Shown here piece after piece: positions 14,781-31,150 of a stretch of 64,000 nucleotides of DNA (its first letter is position 1; each line of letters starts with the position of its first letter). Under the pieces are notes generated by a model. It was not told the DNA's origin, did not search any database, and was given only the letters and a program-made list of their open reading frames with translations. The DNA is from Ecdyonurus torrentis. Taxonomy: Eukaryota > Arthropoda > Insecta > Ephemeroptera > Heptageniidae. Location: positions 4,105,829 to 4,169,828 of the forward strand of contig OX439129.1 of the NCBI GenBank assembly GCA_949318235.1, read 5' to 3'. The position numbers and the translations under genes were made by a program.

Positions 14781-14960
14781 GATGTTACTATTAGGCCTGT
14801 AAGAATTTTTGGTCCTGTATGCGTATCACTTTATATTTAATGTACTAGAACCCCATACTGGGAATAACATTGCTCAGCATAGGACAAACTTTGTTTTTGG
14901 CTATATTTTCTTTCGAAAATTGGTTAATTTTGGGGTATTATTATTTTTCTCATGCACATA

Positions 14961-15267
14961 CTTAAAGGCGTAGAACACCTTGAACAAAAAAGTTGCATAA
15001 ACCTGAAAATCAACGTTGATTTGGACGGAGTCATTGATTTCTAATTTATTTTCCATTCACAAAATGCCGCTGCCGGTTGCTGACGTCACAGCTCGCCCGG
15101 TGTCTTTGCGCGTGGACCAGGCGAGCTGTGACGTCAGTGACCGCCAGTGGCATTTTGTGAATGAAAAATAAATTAGAAATCAATGACTCTAGCCAAATCA
15201 ACGTTGATTTTCAGGTTTATTAGGATATTACACAACTTCTTTGTTCAAGGTGTTCTACGCCTTTAAG
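14961..15267. mobile_element. Foldback MITE, family M5, 307 bp
   Basis: The ends are CTTAAAGGCGTAGAACACCT and its complement. The arms contain ACGTTGATTT and a TGACGTCA in each half. A diverged relative is at 16279-16594. Confidence 0.9.
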
Positions 15268-15378
15268 ATACTAATCCAACCTATTAACAACATCAATTTT
15301 GTTTAAAATATTGCTTCGTATTTTTAAACTGGCAAAATTACAGTTACTTTCCTATGCGGTCCATGTTATTGAGTGATT

Positions 15379-15665
15379 TTAAAGCCCTTGTCAACTTACT
15401 TTTTTATCATTAAGAATACTAAACTGATAATTACCATACCTTACTATTCATAAATTAGACACCATCACATTGATTTTGTATTTATTTTAATTTATTTTCC
15501 TTTTTGTGGTTGTGATTGGCGGCGGTACATTGTGACGTCAGATACGTGATATAACCCCCCCCCCTCCAAATCAACATGATAGTGTCTAATTCATGAATAC
15601 TAAGGTATGGCAATTATCAGTCTAGTATTCTAAATGATAAAAAAGTAAGTTGACAAGGGCTTTAA
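15379..15665. mobile_element. Foldback MITE, 287 bp
   Basis: TTAAAGCCCTTGTCAACTTA pairs with the right end. The arms go on with GATAATTACCATACCTTA and its complement. Confidence 0.88.
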
Positions 15666-15711
15666 CAAGAATGCATATAGACCCTATAGTACAGTCATTA
15701 TGTACTTAAAA

Positions 15712-16018
15712 ATCAATTTTGCTGCATTTATATGGCAAACCATACAAACATACAAGTGGGTGGTTTGTTTCCAGCCCAACTTAAAAATAGTTGAGAGTCG
15801 AGGAGGAATCTCTTTATCACCAATCAAACCACATGCTTCTATTATTCAGGCAAACAAAAAGAACGAGAGCCACTTATTCATTGGTGTCTTAAATCACATC
15901 TCGTTGGTGACAAAGATTTCATCTCACTTCTTAACTCTTTAAGTTTGTTGTGGAACACTAACCACCCAACACCCACTCTCTTATGTTTGTATGGTTTTCC
16001 CATATAAACGCTGTAAAA
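15712..16018. mobile_element. Foldback MITE, about 305 bp
   Basis: CATTTATATGGCAAACCATA pairs with TATGGTTTTCCCATATAAACG near 15995-16010. The middle is less well paired. The 80-codon frame across it is not supported as a gene. Confidence 0.72.
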
Positions 16019-16278
16019 CTTGCTTGTAATTATACATTGATACAGCATAGTTGAAGGTTACATAGAAGGAGAAAGCCAGTAATAAAATACAAAGCTACTT
16101 AACAAGCATTTTATTTTTCATTTTAATTGGGGAAATAAATCTTTATATAACTTGATTTTCTAATGATCAAGGAATAAAAGATGAGCTGTTTTTCACTGTG
16201 AAACAATGGACTACCTGCAATGAAATGTTATTAATTGCTGCATGTGTACGTGATAACAATTTTTCAATAAGAAATGCA

Positions 16279-16594
16279 TTAAAGGCGTAGAACACCTTGA
16301 ACAAAGAACATAATATAATATCCTAACATACCTAAATATCAACGTTAATTGATTTGGCTGGAGTCATTAATTTCTAATTTATATTCCAATTACAAAATGG
16401 CAGCTGCAGGTTTATGACGTCACATCTCGCCTGTTTCCACGCGAGTGGAATAGTGAGATGTGGTCATAAACTCACAGCTGCCATTTTGTAAATGGAAAAA
16501 AAAAAATCAATGACTCTGGCCAAATCAACATTGATATTTAGATATTTTAGAATATTAGACATATTTTTTCTTCAAGGCGTTCTACGCTTTGAAG
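16279..16594. mobile_element. Foldback MITE, family M5, second copy
   Basis: It starts TTAAAGGCGTAGAACACCTT like 14961 and ends CTACGCTTTGAAG. Its centre also has TGACGTCAC and CAGCTGCCATTTTGTAA pairing. Confidence 0.85.
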
Positions 16595-17344
16595 AATATT
16601 TCAATTTATTTTAAAAAATCTGTTAATTACAAGTGTGCTCCATGGGTTCTTCTGAAATCATGAACCAGTATCAAGAATGTAAATTAATAAAAATAAAAAT
16701 GTAAAAACTATATGGTTATTCAATATGCATTTATTGGTACAAGAAAACAGGATATATACAAACAACACAAATGCATTCCATAAATATATCTAATTACGAT
16801 TATTATATTTAGGAAAAGGAAAGATACCATCGCGGTATGAACAAACATGTGACGTTAAAATTTGATAGGGAGAAACCAAATGAGAGTTGGCGCCAGGCAG
16901 TAGCGTCAGCTGAAAATCTCAAGTGGCGATAGTGGTTATGCACAGCCCTATGCACGCTAGGCGTGCAAGGTTATGAGCACTTTAATGCATGTATAATTAA
17001 TTAGGAGTTAAAGGAATTTTAATTGCAATTAGTATTATTTTACAAGTATTAATAGCCTATAAAAAAAAATACAATTTTTACAATTAAAAGAAAAACAAAC
17101 AAGAGACAAGGTGTGTAAATACTTTCACTTCAAGCTCTGAGTCCAAAGGATGATGTTAAAGAGCATCGCTACTGATGCATCAAGAACGGCTGTCCCCTGC
17201 AAAAACAAGGAGACATAATATATTTAGGTAAGAAGCATTAAGGTATAAATTTGTAAACAGTTATACTGCCTCCAAGACTGGCATAAAAAAAGCACGTTAA
17301 ATGTAAGTGCCTAATTGATAAATCATCACTGCTTATATAAAGGA
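16595..17344. other. Spacer of the large inverted repeat; weak minus-strand exon-like stretch
   Basis: On the minus strand, TTGTTTTTGCAG near 17200 is followed by 23 open codons and a TGA. It could be a relic terminal exon, but nothing upstream joins to it. Otherwise nothing is seen. Confidence 0.2.
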
Positions 17345-19264
17345 ATAGACCAGAAGAAAGGATAAACATTTATATCAAAAAAAAAAAAAAAAAAAAAAAC
17401 TTGATGGGACTTACATAAATAACTTTAGTTTGTATCGATGTGTTTTACTATCAAATCAATTAATATAACAAACATTAATCTATGTTATTCTATCAAGCTT
17501 TTATTGATTTGTTAATCTTATAGATTAATTTTGTTAAAAGCAGGCAAGTATACATCAGCTAGATGGAGGTGCTGTAAGAATACATGTTATGTACACAGGC
17601 TACAAGAAAAAAAAAAAAAAAAATCTGACTGCTTCCATTAAATTTTCCCCATATAATCTATTATGTTCTAAGAAATCCAATTGGAGTCGAGATGCTGCAG
17701 TTTTTTGAGAGTTAGTGTACCAATGTTCAATACTGGGAAGTAACTTTCCTACTTTCATTTTTTTTATAAATATTGTTATGTCTGTCATTGTGCGTTCTCA
17801 TACTGCACCCACAGTAGCTAAACAGTAGATTATCTCCTATACTGGTGAGAATGTCAGATCAAATGTGCGCCATAATTGCGACTGGGTGAAGACTGCAGAA
17901 CTAAAAGCCGTCATTTGAAGTAACGCTACGCGTCTATTTCTGCAGTCTTCACCCATTCGCAATTGCAGCGTGCACTGATCTGACATTCTCAGTATAGGAG
18001 ACAACCTACTGTATAATATACTGTGTACTACACCTTACTACATCTTTCAATCTAGTCCCATCAAGACATTGTCTTATTGTCGTACTCAATAGAAAATGCA
18101 CCTCCAGGCCAGTTACGGTCTAAATACACAACATACAGCCTAGAGAAACTAAAAAATTCAAGGAAGGCTGAACGGTACAACCAAACATTATTTATGTACC
18201 TCCCGAAGGCAATATGAATGTATTATCATGGAAAACATTCAAACATTGAGCAATGTTTTGTGCTCTGACACTTCACATACACACCCCGGTTTAATTCAAC
18301 CTGTACTTGGTCAACACAATTAAGTCATGTAACATTATCAATCGAAGAGTAAAATTACTTGAGCATATCATAGAGTTTGTGTGTAGTCTTGTATTGTAGT
18401 GTTGTGCTCTATTGTTTGGAAACCAAGCACATGAATCACACAAAATACATAACGTGACAAGGCAGGCCAACTCATATAGCCCTGTGTTCTTGACAGAGTA
18501 CAGGTTAAAGCAACTGTTCAGTATGTACGTGAAGTGTCAGAGCACAAAACATTGCTCAATGCACATTTAAATGGTTTCCATTATAATGCATTGCATAGCA
18601 TTCTGGAGGCATCGTACATACATAAATAAAGTACAGCTGTATACCGTTCAGCCTGCCTTGAGTTTCCAGTTTCTCTACAGGCTGTTGTGAAGTATGACAA
18701 TAAGCTGTATTTAGACCAATTAAAAAGGTGTGTGGTATTATAAAAAATAATGTACAATTTTTAATATAATTTCTAATTTTAATGCAATTTGCCATACGTA
18801 TCTGCATTTTAATGTAATCTACCAAAAAAAAATGTTCATGTTATATATACCTTTTATTGTAGCACACAGTAGCAGTGATTGATGATGATGGCACATGATG
18901 AGTGATGGTGCATTCATGGTACAGTCGGTAACATGGTACTCTGGCCAGAAATTAGTGACAGATCCTGTTTTATTTGTGGAGACTCGGCAAGAACACTTGC
19001 TGCCGAAGGTCAACTAAATCTGAAAAAGGGATGAATCACTTTGTTATATTTATTCATGCAAAATTTTGCGATCGAAAAACATGGTTTTCGATCGCGTTCG
19101 AAACATGCATCAATTTTTGAGCCAGACGTCAATTTAGGGCACAAAATCGAACATGAATATACAATAAAACTTCTCTAAATTACAAGCTATGCGTTGTATT
19201 TGAATTAAAATTTTACAATCACATAGAAACCGTAAGATCAAAAACTTTATTTTACATACAAAAT

Positions 19265-19299
<35 letters not shown>

Positions 19300-19785
19300 G
19301 CATGTTTCACGGGCTCTATAGAGCCACGTTTTATTCACTCACCTCGAATATTTGTCATATTTTCTGGTAGCTCAAATATTGAGTGTATATCCAAAGTATA
19401 AATTTACAATAATTTATTACACATTTGTGAATTAATCACTTTCTTCCAGCTTGAAGACACACAATAACAAACATGCCTTGTTTGCCGCCATCCATTCAAG
19501 CAGCTGCTCAAAGCGCATGCGCTCATGGTTTTTATCTCGCTTCAAGTAGAAGTTACCACCGTTTTTAAAAAGTGAAAATTATTGGTTTTTATCTCAAATT
19601 TTGTGACGCTTTCGAAAATGTACGCATTTAGTAGGGTCCGTATTTGACTTTTTCGAGATAAAAGCAAAAAACTAACATGACCATGTCTAACTCCATGTAT
19701 TCTTTTGGACTATAAACAAGCTCCGTGACTACGTCTCCAAGCAACAAACATTTGTCTTTGGCCTGTAGAGGAGGCCTTGGTTTAA
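17345..19785 (-). repeat. Right arm of the large inverted repeat (2.44 kb)
   Basis: Reverse complement of 9368-11795, including both nested foldbacks, the NRF-1/YY1-like module (19484-19522) and the poly-A tracts at 17378-17399 and 19267-19297. The poly-A lengths differ from the left arm, and a few substitutions are visible. Confidence 0.93.
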
Positions 19786-19861
19786 CGTCCAACTGAGCTA
19801 AAAAATTTCTTCCCTGGCTAAAAATATTTTGAGTTTTTTACAGCTCTAATATATATATATT

Positions 19862-22042
<2,181 letters not shown>

Positions 22043-22149
22043 TTGAGCGGGCATCAGATATTTCAAAAATATATTTATTATTTATTTATTAAACACCAAG
22101 GTGTACTTATACATATATAGGTCTAAATTTTTGCATATTGACTTAATGA

Positions 22150-22612
22150 TAGGGTCCATATAGTTACATAATGTGTGCTATATTGTACATTTATTATATT
22201 GCATAACATAATAAATAACATGTTCTGCATAATTACTTATGTTATTACAAAATAACAACATTTGTGCTCTACAATATAGCAAGTGATCAATGTAGCAACA
22301 TAATGTATGCTATATTGTACAGTGATTATAATACATAACTTAATAGTTAGTATGTTCAGCATAATTACTTATGTTATTACAAAATAACAACATTTGTGCT
22401 CTACAATATAGCAAGTGTTCAATGTAGCAACATAAAGCATGCTTTTCGTACAGTGATTGTGATTATACTACATAACATAATAATTAACATGTTCAGCATA
22501 ATTCCTTATGTTATTACAAAATAACAACATTTGTGTTTTAAAATCTACAAACATGGCAAGTGTTCAATCAAGCAACATATTGTATGCTATATTGTACATT
22601 CATTTTACTACA
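22150..22612 (+). repeat. Tandem array, about 3.3 units of 130-139 bp
   Basis: The segment ACTTATGTTATTACAAAATA recurs near 22236, 22366 and 22506 (CCTTATG in the last), each followed by ACAACATTTGTG and GCAAGTG-TCAATG. Confidence 0.88.
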
Positions 22613-24621
22613 CTGCAAACAGAGAAGTCTTCTAAGACATTTCTGAAGTTTTAAAACGAGTAAGACTTATTTGAGGCTGTTGAACTGTCTTTTTCAGTGT
22701 CTTCTTTTGGAAAACCGTACAAACGTCTTTATCCAAGACACTAACCCGAGACACTATCAGGCAGAGACGATTAGAACGTCTTCCAATTAACCACACCTGC
22801 CTAATCTTACTCTATAATAGCATGAAACCTATAATTGTACCAATCGTGGCACCTGACATATCTCTAAAACATCGCCTCCGTTCGTTTACTATCATCTGAG
22901 TCACACTGTAACGAATTAAAAATGAAATATATTTTTTTTTAAATTACATCCCGTATGACCAGGTAATTATTTACTGATATAATAAAAATAAATAAAAAAG
23001 TTCCTATTCAACTCAAATGCACTTAATACTAACTGCACATAATATAAATATTTGCTGTAATATAAAGTAATATGCTTTAGATGTAATAATTATGTTATAT
23101 TCATGTTAATACAGGGATATGATATATTATTACACACACAAAGAAACAAAACAGAAATTATAATGTATTTTGAATTAGTTTATATTTATTTTACGTATTT
23201 TCACACCTTCTACAACATAATACAATAGATATGAAAAACGTAAAATTAAAAGTAAAAAATAGCAGTAAAAAAAAACAATTATAAAAAAAAAAGCGATTAT
23301 TTGTTACGAATTTGCTAGTTCATAAATAGGATTGTCCATCGTTCAGGGTTGCCTTTGCTACTTGGCATCACAAGCATATGTATATAGCATGCTTGTATTA
23401 GTGTAAAGCACCGTAATGTAGAGAGAGTGCAGTATCCAGATCGCAGTGTCCAACAAATGCAGCACCGAAAAAAATAATAATAATACATATTTTAACAAAA
23501 TTGAAACTGAGCTTAAAGAAATTGTCCTGGCATTGGATAATAAATGAGTAAATTAGGATATTTACTAAAATATATTTATTTTAAAAATTGTGACAAGCAA
23601 AAAAAAAACTAAATAATTTTAACAAAAATTAAATGAATAAACAGACTAAAAGAATAGATAAACACAATATGGTCTTGTAATAAATACATTATAATTTTTC
23701 TTTAGGTTAATTTAATTGAAAACAGCATAATCTCTGATATTGATTTAAAACTGTATTTAAAAACATGAAAATGCTGAAAATTTATGCTGATCAAATTAAG
23801 CCATTTTGTATTAAATAAATGAATATGCCATATAGATTCAGCATAAATAACAAAATTTATACCTCGCATCAAAACAACTAAAAACTAAGTTTAGAGTTAA
23901 ATTTATGATGTATATGTTGTATTACGAAATAAAGTTTTTTAACATAAAACGTTAAACCTCTCTAAAAACAAAAAAAAAAGTAAGGAGGCATTGAACATGC
24001 CTTTTATAGGCATTTATATGTTTGATACATAAATATTTAGACAAATATAAGAAAAAATGGATTAAATTCAATAAATTTTTTGTATATAACAGTAAGAAGA
24101 GTAATAATAAAAATGAAGAAGAAAAAAAATAGTAAGTAAGATGATAAACAAAATAACTAAAAACTTATTAATTTTAATGTTAATTTTTTAAACTGAATAT
24201 AATATTTTATAACTACTGTTTTTTATTAATTTTGAATGAAAATAAAATAATAATTATGAAAGGGAAGAGAGAGAGAGGTTACAAAATATGGAACTGAATT
24301 TGTCACTGGACCCAGGCAGCTGTTCCCATCAATGTGTCATCGGCTTATGATAAGATGCTTTTTTTTCGCCCACACAGCTGCGCTATACAAAAAATATTTT
24401 TACTTCTTATATCTAGAGACCGGATTTAAAGTTTTTCAACATTTTTTCCTGTCATATTTAGGTCACTTTTAATGAAAAATGAGTGTGAATATCGCAATTT
24501 TAAGTCGTTTAATACCCATTTATTTTTAACATTTTCAACATTTCAAAAAAAAAAAAAAAACGAAAACGAAAAAATCACAATTTTAGGGTGAAATTTTAAA
24601 TTACTACATAACTTAGCTTAA
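22613..24621. other. No gene seen over 2 kb
   Basis: AT-rich DNA with short poly-A runs. No exon, RNA gene or clear repeat border is recognised. Confidence 0.4.
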
Positions 24622-24965
24622 GGCGGGAAATCAGCTACTACGGGATTTGCCTAAAAAGTCGTAAAGAATGAAAAATCTGAATTTTTGCATGGTGATACAT
24701 TAGGTTAAGGCAACTTAAAAAATGTAAAAAATTTGAGGGGTCACCATGTTAGATTGTAAATTATGATTTTTTGAAGATTTCATCCTATAAGAAGCCATGT
24801 TAATTTTAGTAAATTTCAGAAATTATTTTCGCTCTAATCTGATGGTTACGGGTATTTAAAATTTTATTATGGGTAGCTGTTATCATTAAGTTTCAGGCGA
24901 CGTGAAAAAAATAGGTAGTTTTCTTTTGAGATTTTGAGATACAAGGCAACTAAAGACAACCCTTA
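24622..24965 (+). repeat. Dispersed repeat R4, copy b
   Basis: Diverged match to 14402-14780. It lies just before the palindrome at 25018 and may be part of the same element. Confidence 0.58.
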
Positions 24966-25017
24966 ACATTGGAATAAGTTGGTGCCATTAAATTTTGATT
25001 TTTTTTTGTAGGGTTGC

Positions 25018-26178
25018 TAAAATTTCAGAAAAAACAAATGTTAAAAATACATTAAATAATAATAATTGACTTGTAGAAATCCAGATTTAAAGATATTTTT
25101 CTATAACTATATACTAAAATTTTCAGTTTACAATATTTTTCAACGTTTAGATAAAAAGTCCATATCTCTCAAATTCAAATATTTATCCCAAAGAGTATCG
25201 TTGTTATTCAATGTATAACAACTACCGAAAATACTACTGAATATTTTCTTTAGAGCTAATCGTATATATAGTTGTCAGATGAGGGATTTTTTTTAAAATT
25301 GCCATATAGGGTATCATGAGCTAATTTTTTTGTTATATTTACTCTGTTTTTAGTTTTGAGTTAACATTATTACATGCGACGTCATCAAAAAAAAAAGAAA
25401 CAAAAATAATAAAATAATTGGCTTATTAAAATCTCAAAATTCCGTAATTCAAAATATTTAATGCTCTTTCCCCCCCCCCCCCCTATATTTTGTATTAATT
25501 TTATTCTACGATTTCATTAATGAATCATTTAAAATTGTTTTTTGTTAGCTTTTGTCATGCGATGTCCTCTATGGTGAAAAAAAAATACATAAACTATGAT
25601 TTTAGTTCAAAAATTTTTTTCACCATATAGGACAACGCATGACAAAAGCTAAAAAACATCAATTTTAATTGTTTTATTAATGCAATCGTAGAATAAAATT
25701 AATACAAAATATAGAGGGGGGAGGGGGAACATTAAATATTTTGAATAACGAAATTTTGAGATTTTATTAAGCCAATTATTTTATTATTTTTTTTATTATT
25801 TTTCTTTTTTTTTGATGACGTTGCATGAAATTATGTTAACTCAAAATTTAAAACAGAGTAAATATAAAATATAAAAAAAATAAACTAATGATACCCTATA
25901 AAAATGGTAATTAAAAAACATCCCTCATCTGACAACTACAATTAGCTCTGAAAATATTCAGTAGTATTTTCGGTAGTTGTTATACATTAAATAACAACAA
26001 AAATCTTTGGGATAAAAATTTGAATTTAAGAGATATGGACTTTTTATCTCAACGTTGAAAAATATTTTAAACTAAAAGTTTTAGTTGATATAGAAAAATA
26101 TCTTAAAACCTGGATTTCTACAAGTCAATTATTATTATTTAATGTATTTTTAACATTTATTTTTTCTGAAATTTTAGC
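25018..26178. mobile_element. Palindrome, 1.16 kb
   Basis: GCTAAAATTTCAGAAAAAAC pairs with the right end. The arms of about 570 bp meet near 25590, each with a C or G run (25470-25483 and 25716-25728). Non-coding. Confidence 0.9.
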
Positions 26179-26555
26179 AACCATAAAAAAACTTGTAAAA
26201 GTTTGTGTCATCATTGCGGAAGCATACATAAACCATGCTATTTTATAATTTTCAACATTTTTCAACATTTTGATAACATTTTTGGCTCAAAAAATCACCT
26301 TTTTTTGTGACATTTTTGTCAAAAAAATCAACAATAAATCCAGTATCAACTTATATCTTGTATAGAAACTAAAATGAAAATATAAGAACAAAAATTTATC
26401 AGTAGAAAAAAAATTATAATGTATATTATATAATAGGAACGCATAAGGATTATAAATTTTATATTCTTATAAAATTGTTATTATCGTTATTTGTATCATT
26501 ATTTATTTGCGATTTTTTTTCAATCATAATTTTTTAAAAGGAAAAAATGCAAGAG

Positions 26556-26719
26556 TTAGAGAGAGAGAGATAGAGAGAGAGAGAAGTAAAAACTGTCCTA
26601 TAATCCTTATTAACTCATTACTTTTACATAAAGGATAAATAAACAATGGGAAAGTTTAAATAAAAATAGATTATTAATATATGTTTTTATAATATACAGT
26701 ATTATATAATAGAAATAAG

Positions 26720-26760
<41 letters not shown>
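26556..26760. repeat. (GA)n runs
   Basis: GA units at 26556-26584 and 26722-26760. Confidence 0.9.
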
Positions 26761-26762
<2 letters not shown>

Positions 26763-29700
26763 CACACATATAACTGACCTTGACTCATGACCGTTCTCCA
26801 GCTGCTCCACGTGTGTTACCACCGCGATGCGTCACCTCTTGCACCAATGCTGACGCCCGCCAAAACTGGCGCCAACTGCCTATTAAAGAAATGCATTCAT
26901 AAAATATTTCATTCAAAACCAATGTTATTATGCTTTCGTAAATAATAATGATGAAGCACCCAAATATCGTAACGTGATTATATATACAGTAGCATAAGTT
27001 TGTTTTGAGAAAACATCATATTAGTTTTACGTGTTCAGACTGATTATATACAGTTATATACTGTACATTAAAAATGATCAAGGACTAATATACGCTAATA
27101 TTTTATTATAATTTTTACATGAATGCAAGAAATCTCCCTGTATTGCATTACTCTGGTAGTTTCACAAAGAAAAAGTCCTAGGAATGGGACCGTTTCCACT
27201 ATTGCATGCGCCAACATTTTTGCGATCCATTTTTCGGATTGTTTCATCTTGTTTGTGGTATTTGGTATCACTCGCACATAACTAAAACACTTTAAAATCA
27301 TATTATACAGTCAAACTGCACTTTATTAATTAATTCTACGAACATAAATTACTTAATTTTGTAGCACAATTTAGGCGTGGTTCTCAAATCATGGAAAATA
27401 AGTCGAAAAAACTAAACCATACCCAACCTTTAAACTTACATTTGATTCCTATATGGTCCAAACAGGCTAAGGGTAGAAGGAAACAAAATGCAATTTTTTT
27501 TTGGAAATTTTCAAAATTCCCGGAAAAACCCGTATTCAAAATTCTTCCATACCACGTAGGTAACCTTAAAAATGACCGTAACCCAAGAAAACGTGATTTG
27601 ATGGGGGAAATATTTTTGTATTAGCATACACCCCTAATGTTGATCTTTTTACAGAGGTCATGACCTTTGACCTTCAATACACGGAGTAATTTTTTACACA
27701 GATTTTGATTCATTTAACAAATTTTACTGGGTTAAACATGTACTTACAATGATAGTATTTTAAATATAACAATTCGGTGTTTGTAAAATAATATTTACTA
27801 ATATCTGTTTTGTGTCAACTAATCACGCGCCACTAACTTTAAGCAAGTGCTTCTTGGTTAAACATATACTTACAGTTTTCCTCGTTTATATAACAACGCG
27901 CGCGTATTATATCAACGAGCGCTGTTTGTTAAATTTACAAAATAATTTTTGCTAGATTTAGCTAGCGCGCGCCCGGTTGGATTTGTTCTAGCGGCGGAGT
28001 TTTGTTATTTGAATCTAGTTGCTGTTTATTATTCTATACTTTTTATTTTATATTTTCTACATCTGATCTATTGTTTATTTTTATGTTTTATACTTTGTTG
28101 TTATTATTACGTTTTATCTTGTAAAATATTTTTATTTTGTATTTTCAAAGTTATAATGTTTTATATTATAACTTTGAAAATACAAAGTAAAAACATATTA
28201 CAAGTCAAGTGCAGCAATAACCACAAAGCAAAAAACAACAAAATAATAGTATTAATTCAATCTAATAATTTTTACATAACAAATTAGGACTAAATAATTT
28301 TGTATACGACATTAATTGTTACAATTAGAGTAAGGTGTAAAAGTTAAACATTTTTATTTAGTTTCAACTGTATAAATACATTTTATTAAATAAATTATGC
28401 ACAATGAATTAGATACATTAACTACAATTTGCACAAAAAAGTACAATTTGATAAATGTTCACTCATTTCTCTATATTTGAATATGTTCATCATTTTTATA
28501 AAACCATATTCCTAAAAATTAATTTTTAAACAATAATACATAACTGCTTTTATCAAAATCAAAATTAACACGATATAACCTGACAACATAAAAGCAAACT
28601 TAAAACTGTTGTAAAAGAAATGTAACATTTTTGAATCTAAAACAAAGTCAAAAATACGTAAAAAAATGTTATATTTGGCTTTATGTTATTAAATCGTGGA
28701 TGTTTATGAAATTCTCAAGGGGTTACATTGGGGGGGGGGGGGGGTAGGTGTGGTGGACTTTTTTCGTAAGGATCATGTTGATAAAATTAGACTGCAACCT
28801 GAAATCAAACAAAGATAAAAATTAATATAATATACTTCTTTCTTTCTTTTTTTTGTCAAGAAAAATTTACTCCTTCAATAAATTATCATAAAAGTATTTA
28901 TAAATCAAAATTTTTCTTATTTTTCCCTACAAAAATATATTATAATTTTTTTAATAAGACTTAACTTTTTATTAAGCTGTTTATATAGCTAAATTTACAA
29001 ATATAGATATTAAATAATAAATATTTACCATAATAAGTTGTTGCTACGCGGGTGCAATGATGTCAAAGAGCTACAGTAATGTGGTCCTCTATCTCTCTGT
29101 TTCGTCTCTTTCTCTCTCTGGCTCTCTTGCATGCCTGCAATATAAAAATGGAATTAAGTTTAAATTTTAAAAATTGAAAAAATAGTTATTCGATGTAAAT
29201 TTTTACAGTATATATGTATATACTTTTCAATTGGTAAAAACTAATGGAAGGTGCAAATATTAATATAATATCCTTTAAATTAACTACACAACAGGAAATC
29301 TGTGAATTTACTAACATATTACAAATAAAAGTTACTTACCATTTTGATAATTGTGTGACTGTTTATAAATCATGCCGGAATGTGCTCCATCACTCATTCA
29401 TATTGATCATGTTGATTTCTGATTGATGTATGCACATTAATGATCTTGAAATTCACTTCACTTATATATGTATGTAAGTTACATACAATTCACCTGCTAC
29501 ATAAACATTTCTCACCGATTGAAAGGTGAAAATTAATAATTAATACACAGTGATATTGAAACACGACTGCATCACTAGCTAGAAAAAGACCAACTAGTCA
29601 ACCGCCGATATTAACGGTCAAAAACGTCTGGTGCCTTTGCATATGTCACGCCTTATTGACAACAAAAAACTTTTTGTAAAATTTACAAAATTTTGTTGCT

Positions 29701-30600
29701 AGAGCTAACAAGCTGCATCGTAGCAGCGCGCCTACTTGGAGCGCTTTGTAAATGTTATAATTTTTGTGTATAACATATACGAGAAATCATACGCTAAAAT
29801 TTAAAACGTAGTATTTTATTATCAATAACTCAGAATATTGTTAAAACTTAATAAATCAATGTTTATTAATATTATCAAACCAAAATTTTAAACAAAATTT
29901 AAAAATATTAATTTTGTATAGTAACTTTAACACAGAATTTGCATTGGCTTAAATAAATATTGTTTTAAAATAATTAAAAAATATAATGTAATTTGGGTTG
30001 AAGTATTTTAAAGACGATTTGTGTATAAGTAAACAGTATTTCCCTTAATTCAAACTAAATATATATTGAAACTTTTTAACATAATTTTTTGGCCATTTTT
30101 ATTAACAACTCTTATTAATATGACTATATTTTCGTTAACATTGATACAAATATCGTTAAGTACATTTTTAAAAAGAAATCTTGGTAAAAATTTGTCTCCG
30201 TGTACCTGTAGAGGTCAAAAATTTATATATTAAAATTAAAAACCGTTTTTCAGGTAGCATCGCACTGGTGGTTTTTATGATTATTAATATGTACTTAGAA
30301 TAACATATAAGCAATGTTTGAATGTTTGGTAACTTTCAAAATGGCATCTTCCGAAAGTTACGTGACTCTGTAATTTTGCGTGTTTTAGCACGCGTACTCG
30401 TACAAATCAAAGTTATAAATTACGACATCAATATTAAAATACATTTAAATAATTTTTAAGTCTATTAGCAAAAAAAAAACTTAATTAAGCCCCCCAGCCA
30501 CCTCTTTTTAAATTATTTATTTATTTTACGCTATTACGGTATATGAACAATATGAAGGCACTAATCTTTGGATTATAAACTTGACCAAGATTTTATTTTC
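26761..30600. other. No gene seen over 3.8 kb
   Basis: This stretch contains a small hairpin at 28118-28200 (ATTTTCAAAGTTATAATG and complement) and a 14-bp G run near 28731. The frames at 27391-27624 and 27949-28287 show no family pattern or splice context. Confidence 0.4.
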
Positions 30601-30627
30601 TACCCTTCTATTCTCCCGAAATAAGTG

Positions 30628-31119
30628 TACTGACAGGAATTGAATAACCTGCACAACAATAGAAAGAAAAGCAACACTGTATGCCCGTTCTACTGTCTGT
30701 TATTTCAGCGCTCTGTTCCCCTCATACCTGTTATCTGTAATATCAAACACATCCTGTCTTATTTCTTGACCAAGTCGACGCTCACCACGTTTAGTAAACA
30801 ACCAAAAACTTGATCTCTATAATAAATACATATTGACTGATGTTACAATGTTTGCAACATATTTATGTAATAAAATGATAAATTTTGTTATAATATTATA
30901 TATTTTGATATGATATAAATATTGTGGTTATTAGGGAAATAAAAAGACACGTGAAGCATTATAATATTATGATTTCTGATATAACTGAATTTTATTTATC
31001 ATTGTCTTATAATTAGTAAAGTAATATAATTTAAACTTTTGTTTTACGTGTTTAAAAATAAATTTGACATATATATATATTTTTTTATCACAAAATAATC
31101 ACTAAAATCGATGGTATAG

Positions 31120-31150
<31 letters not shown>

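Noticed and set aside
17139..17208. Minus-strand terminal-exon-like stretch
   Set aside because: Only 23 codons with a good acceptor; no upstream exon could be joined.
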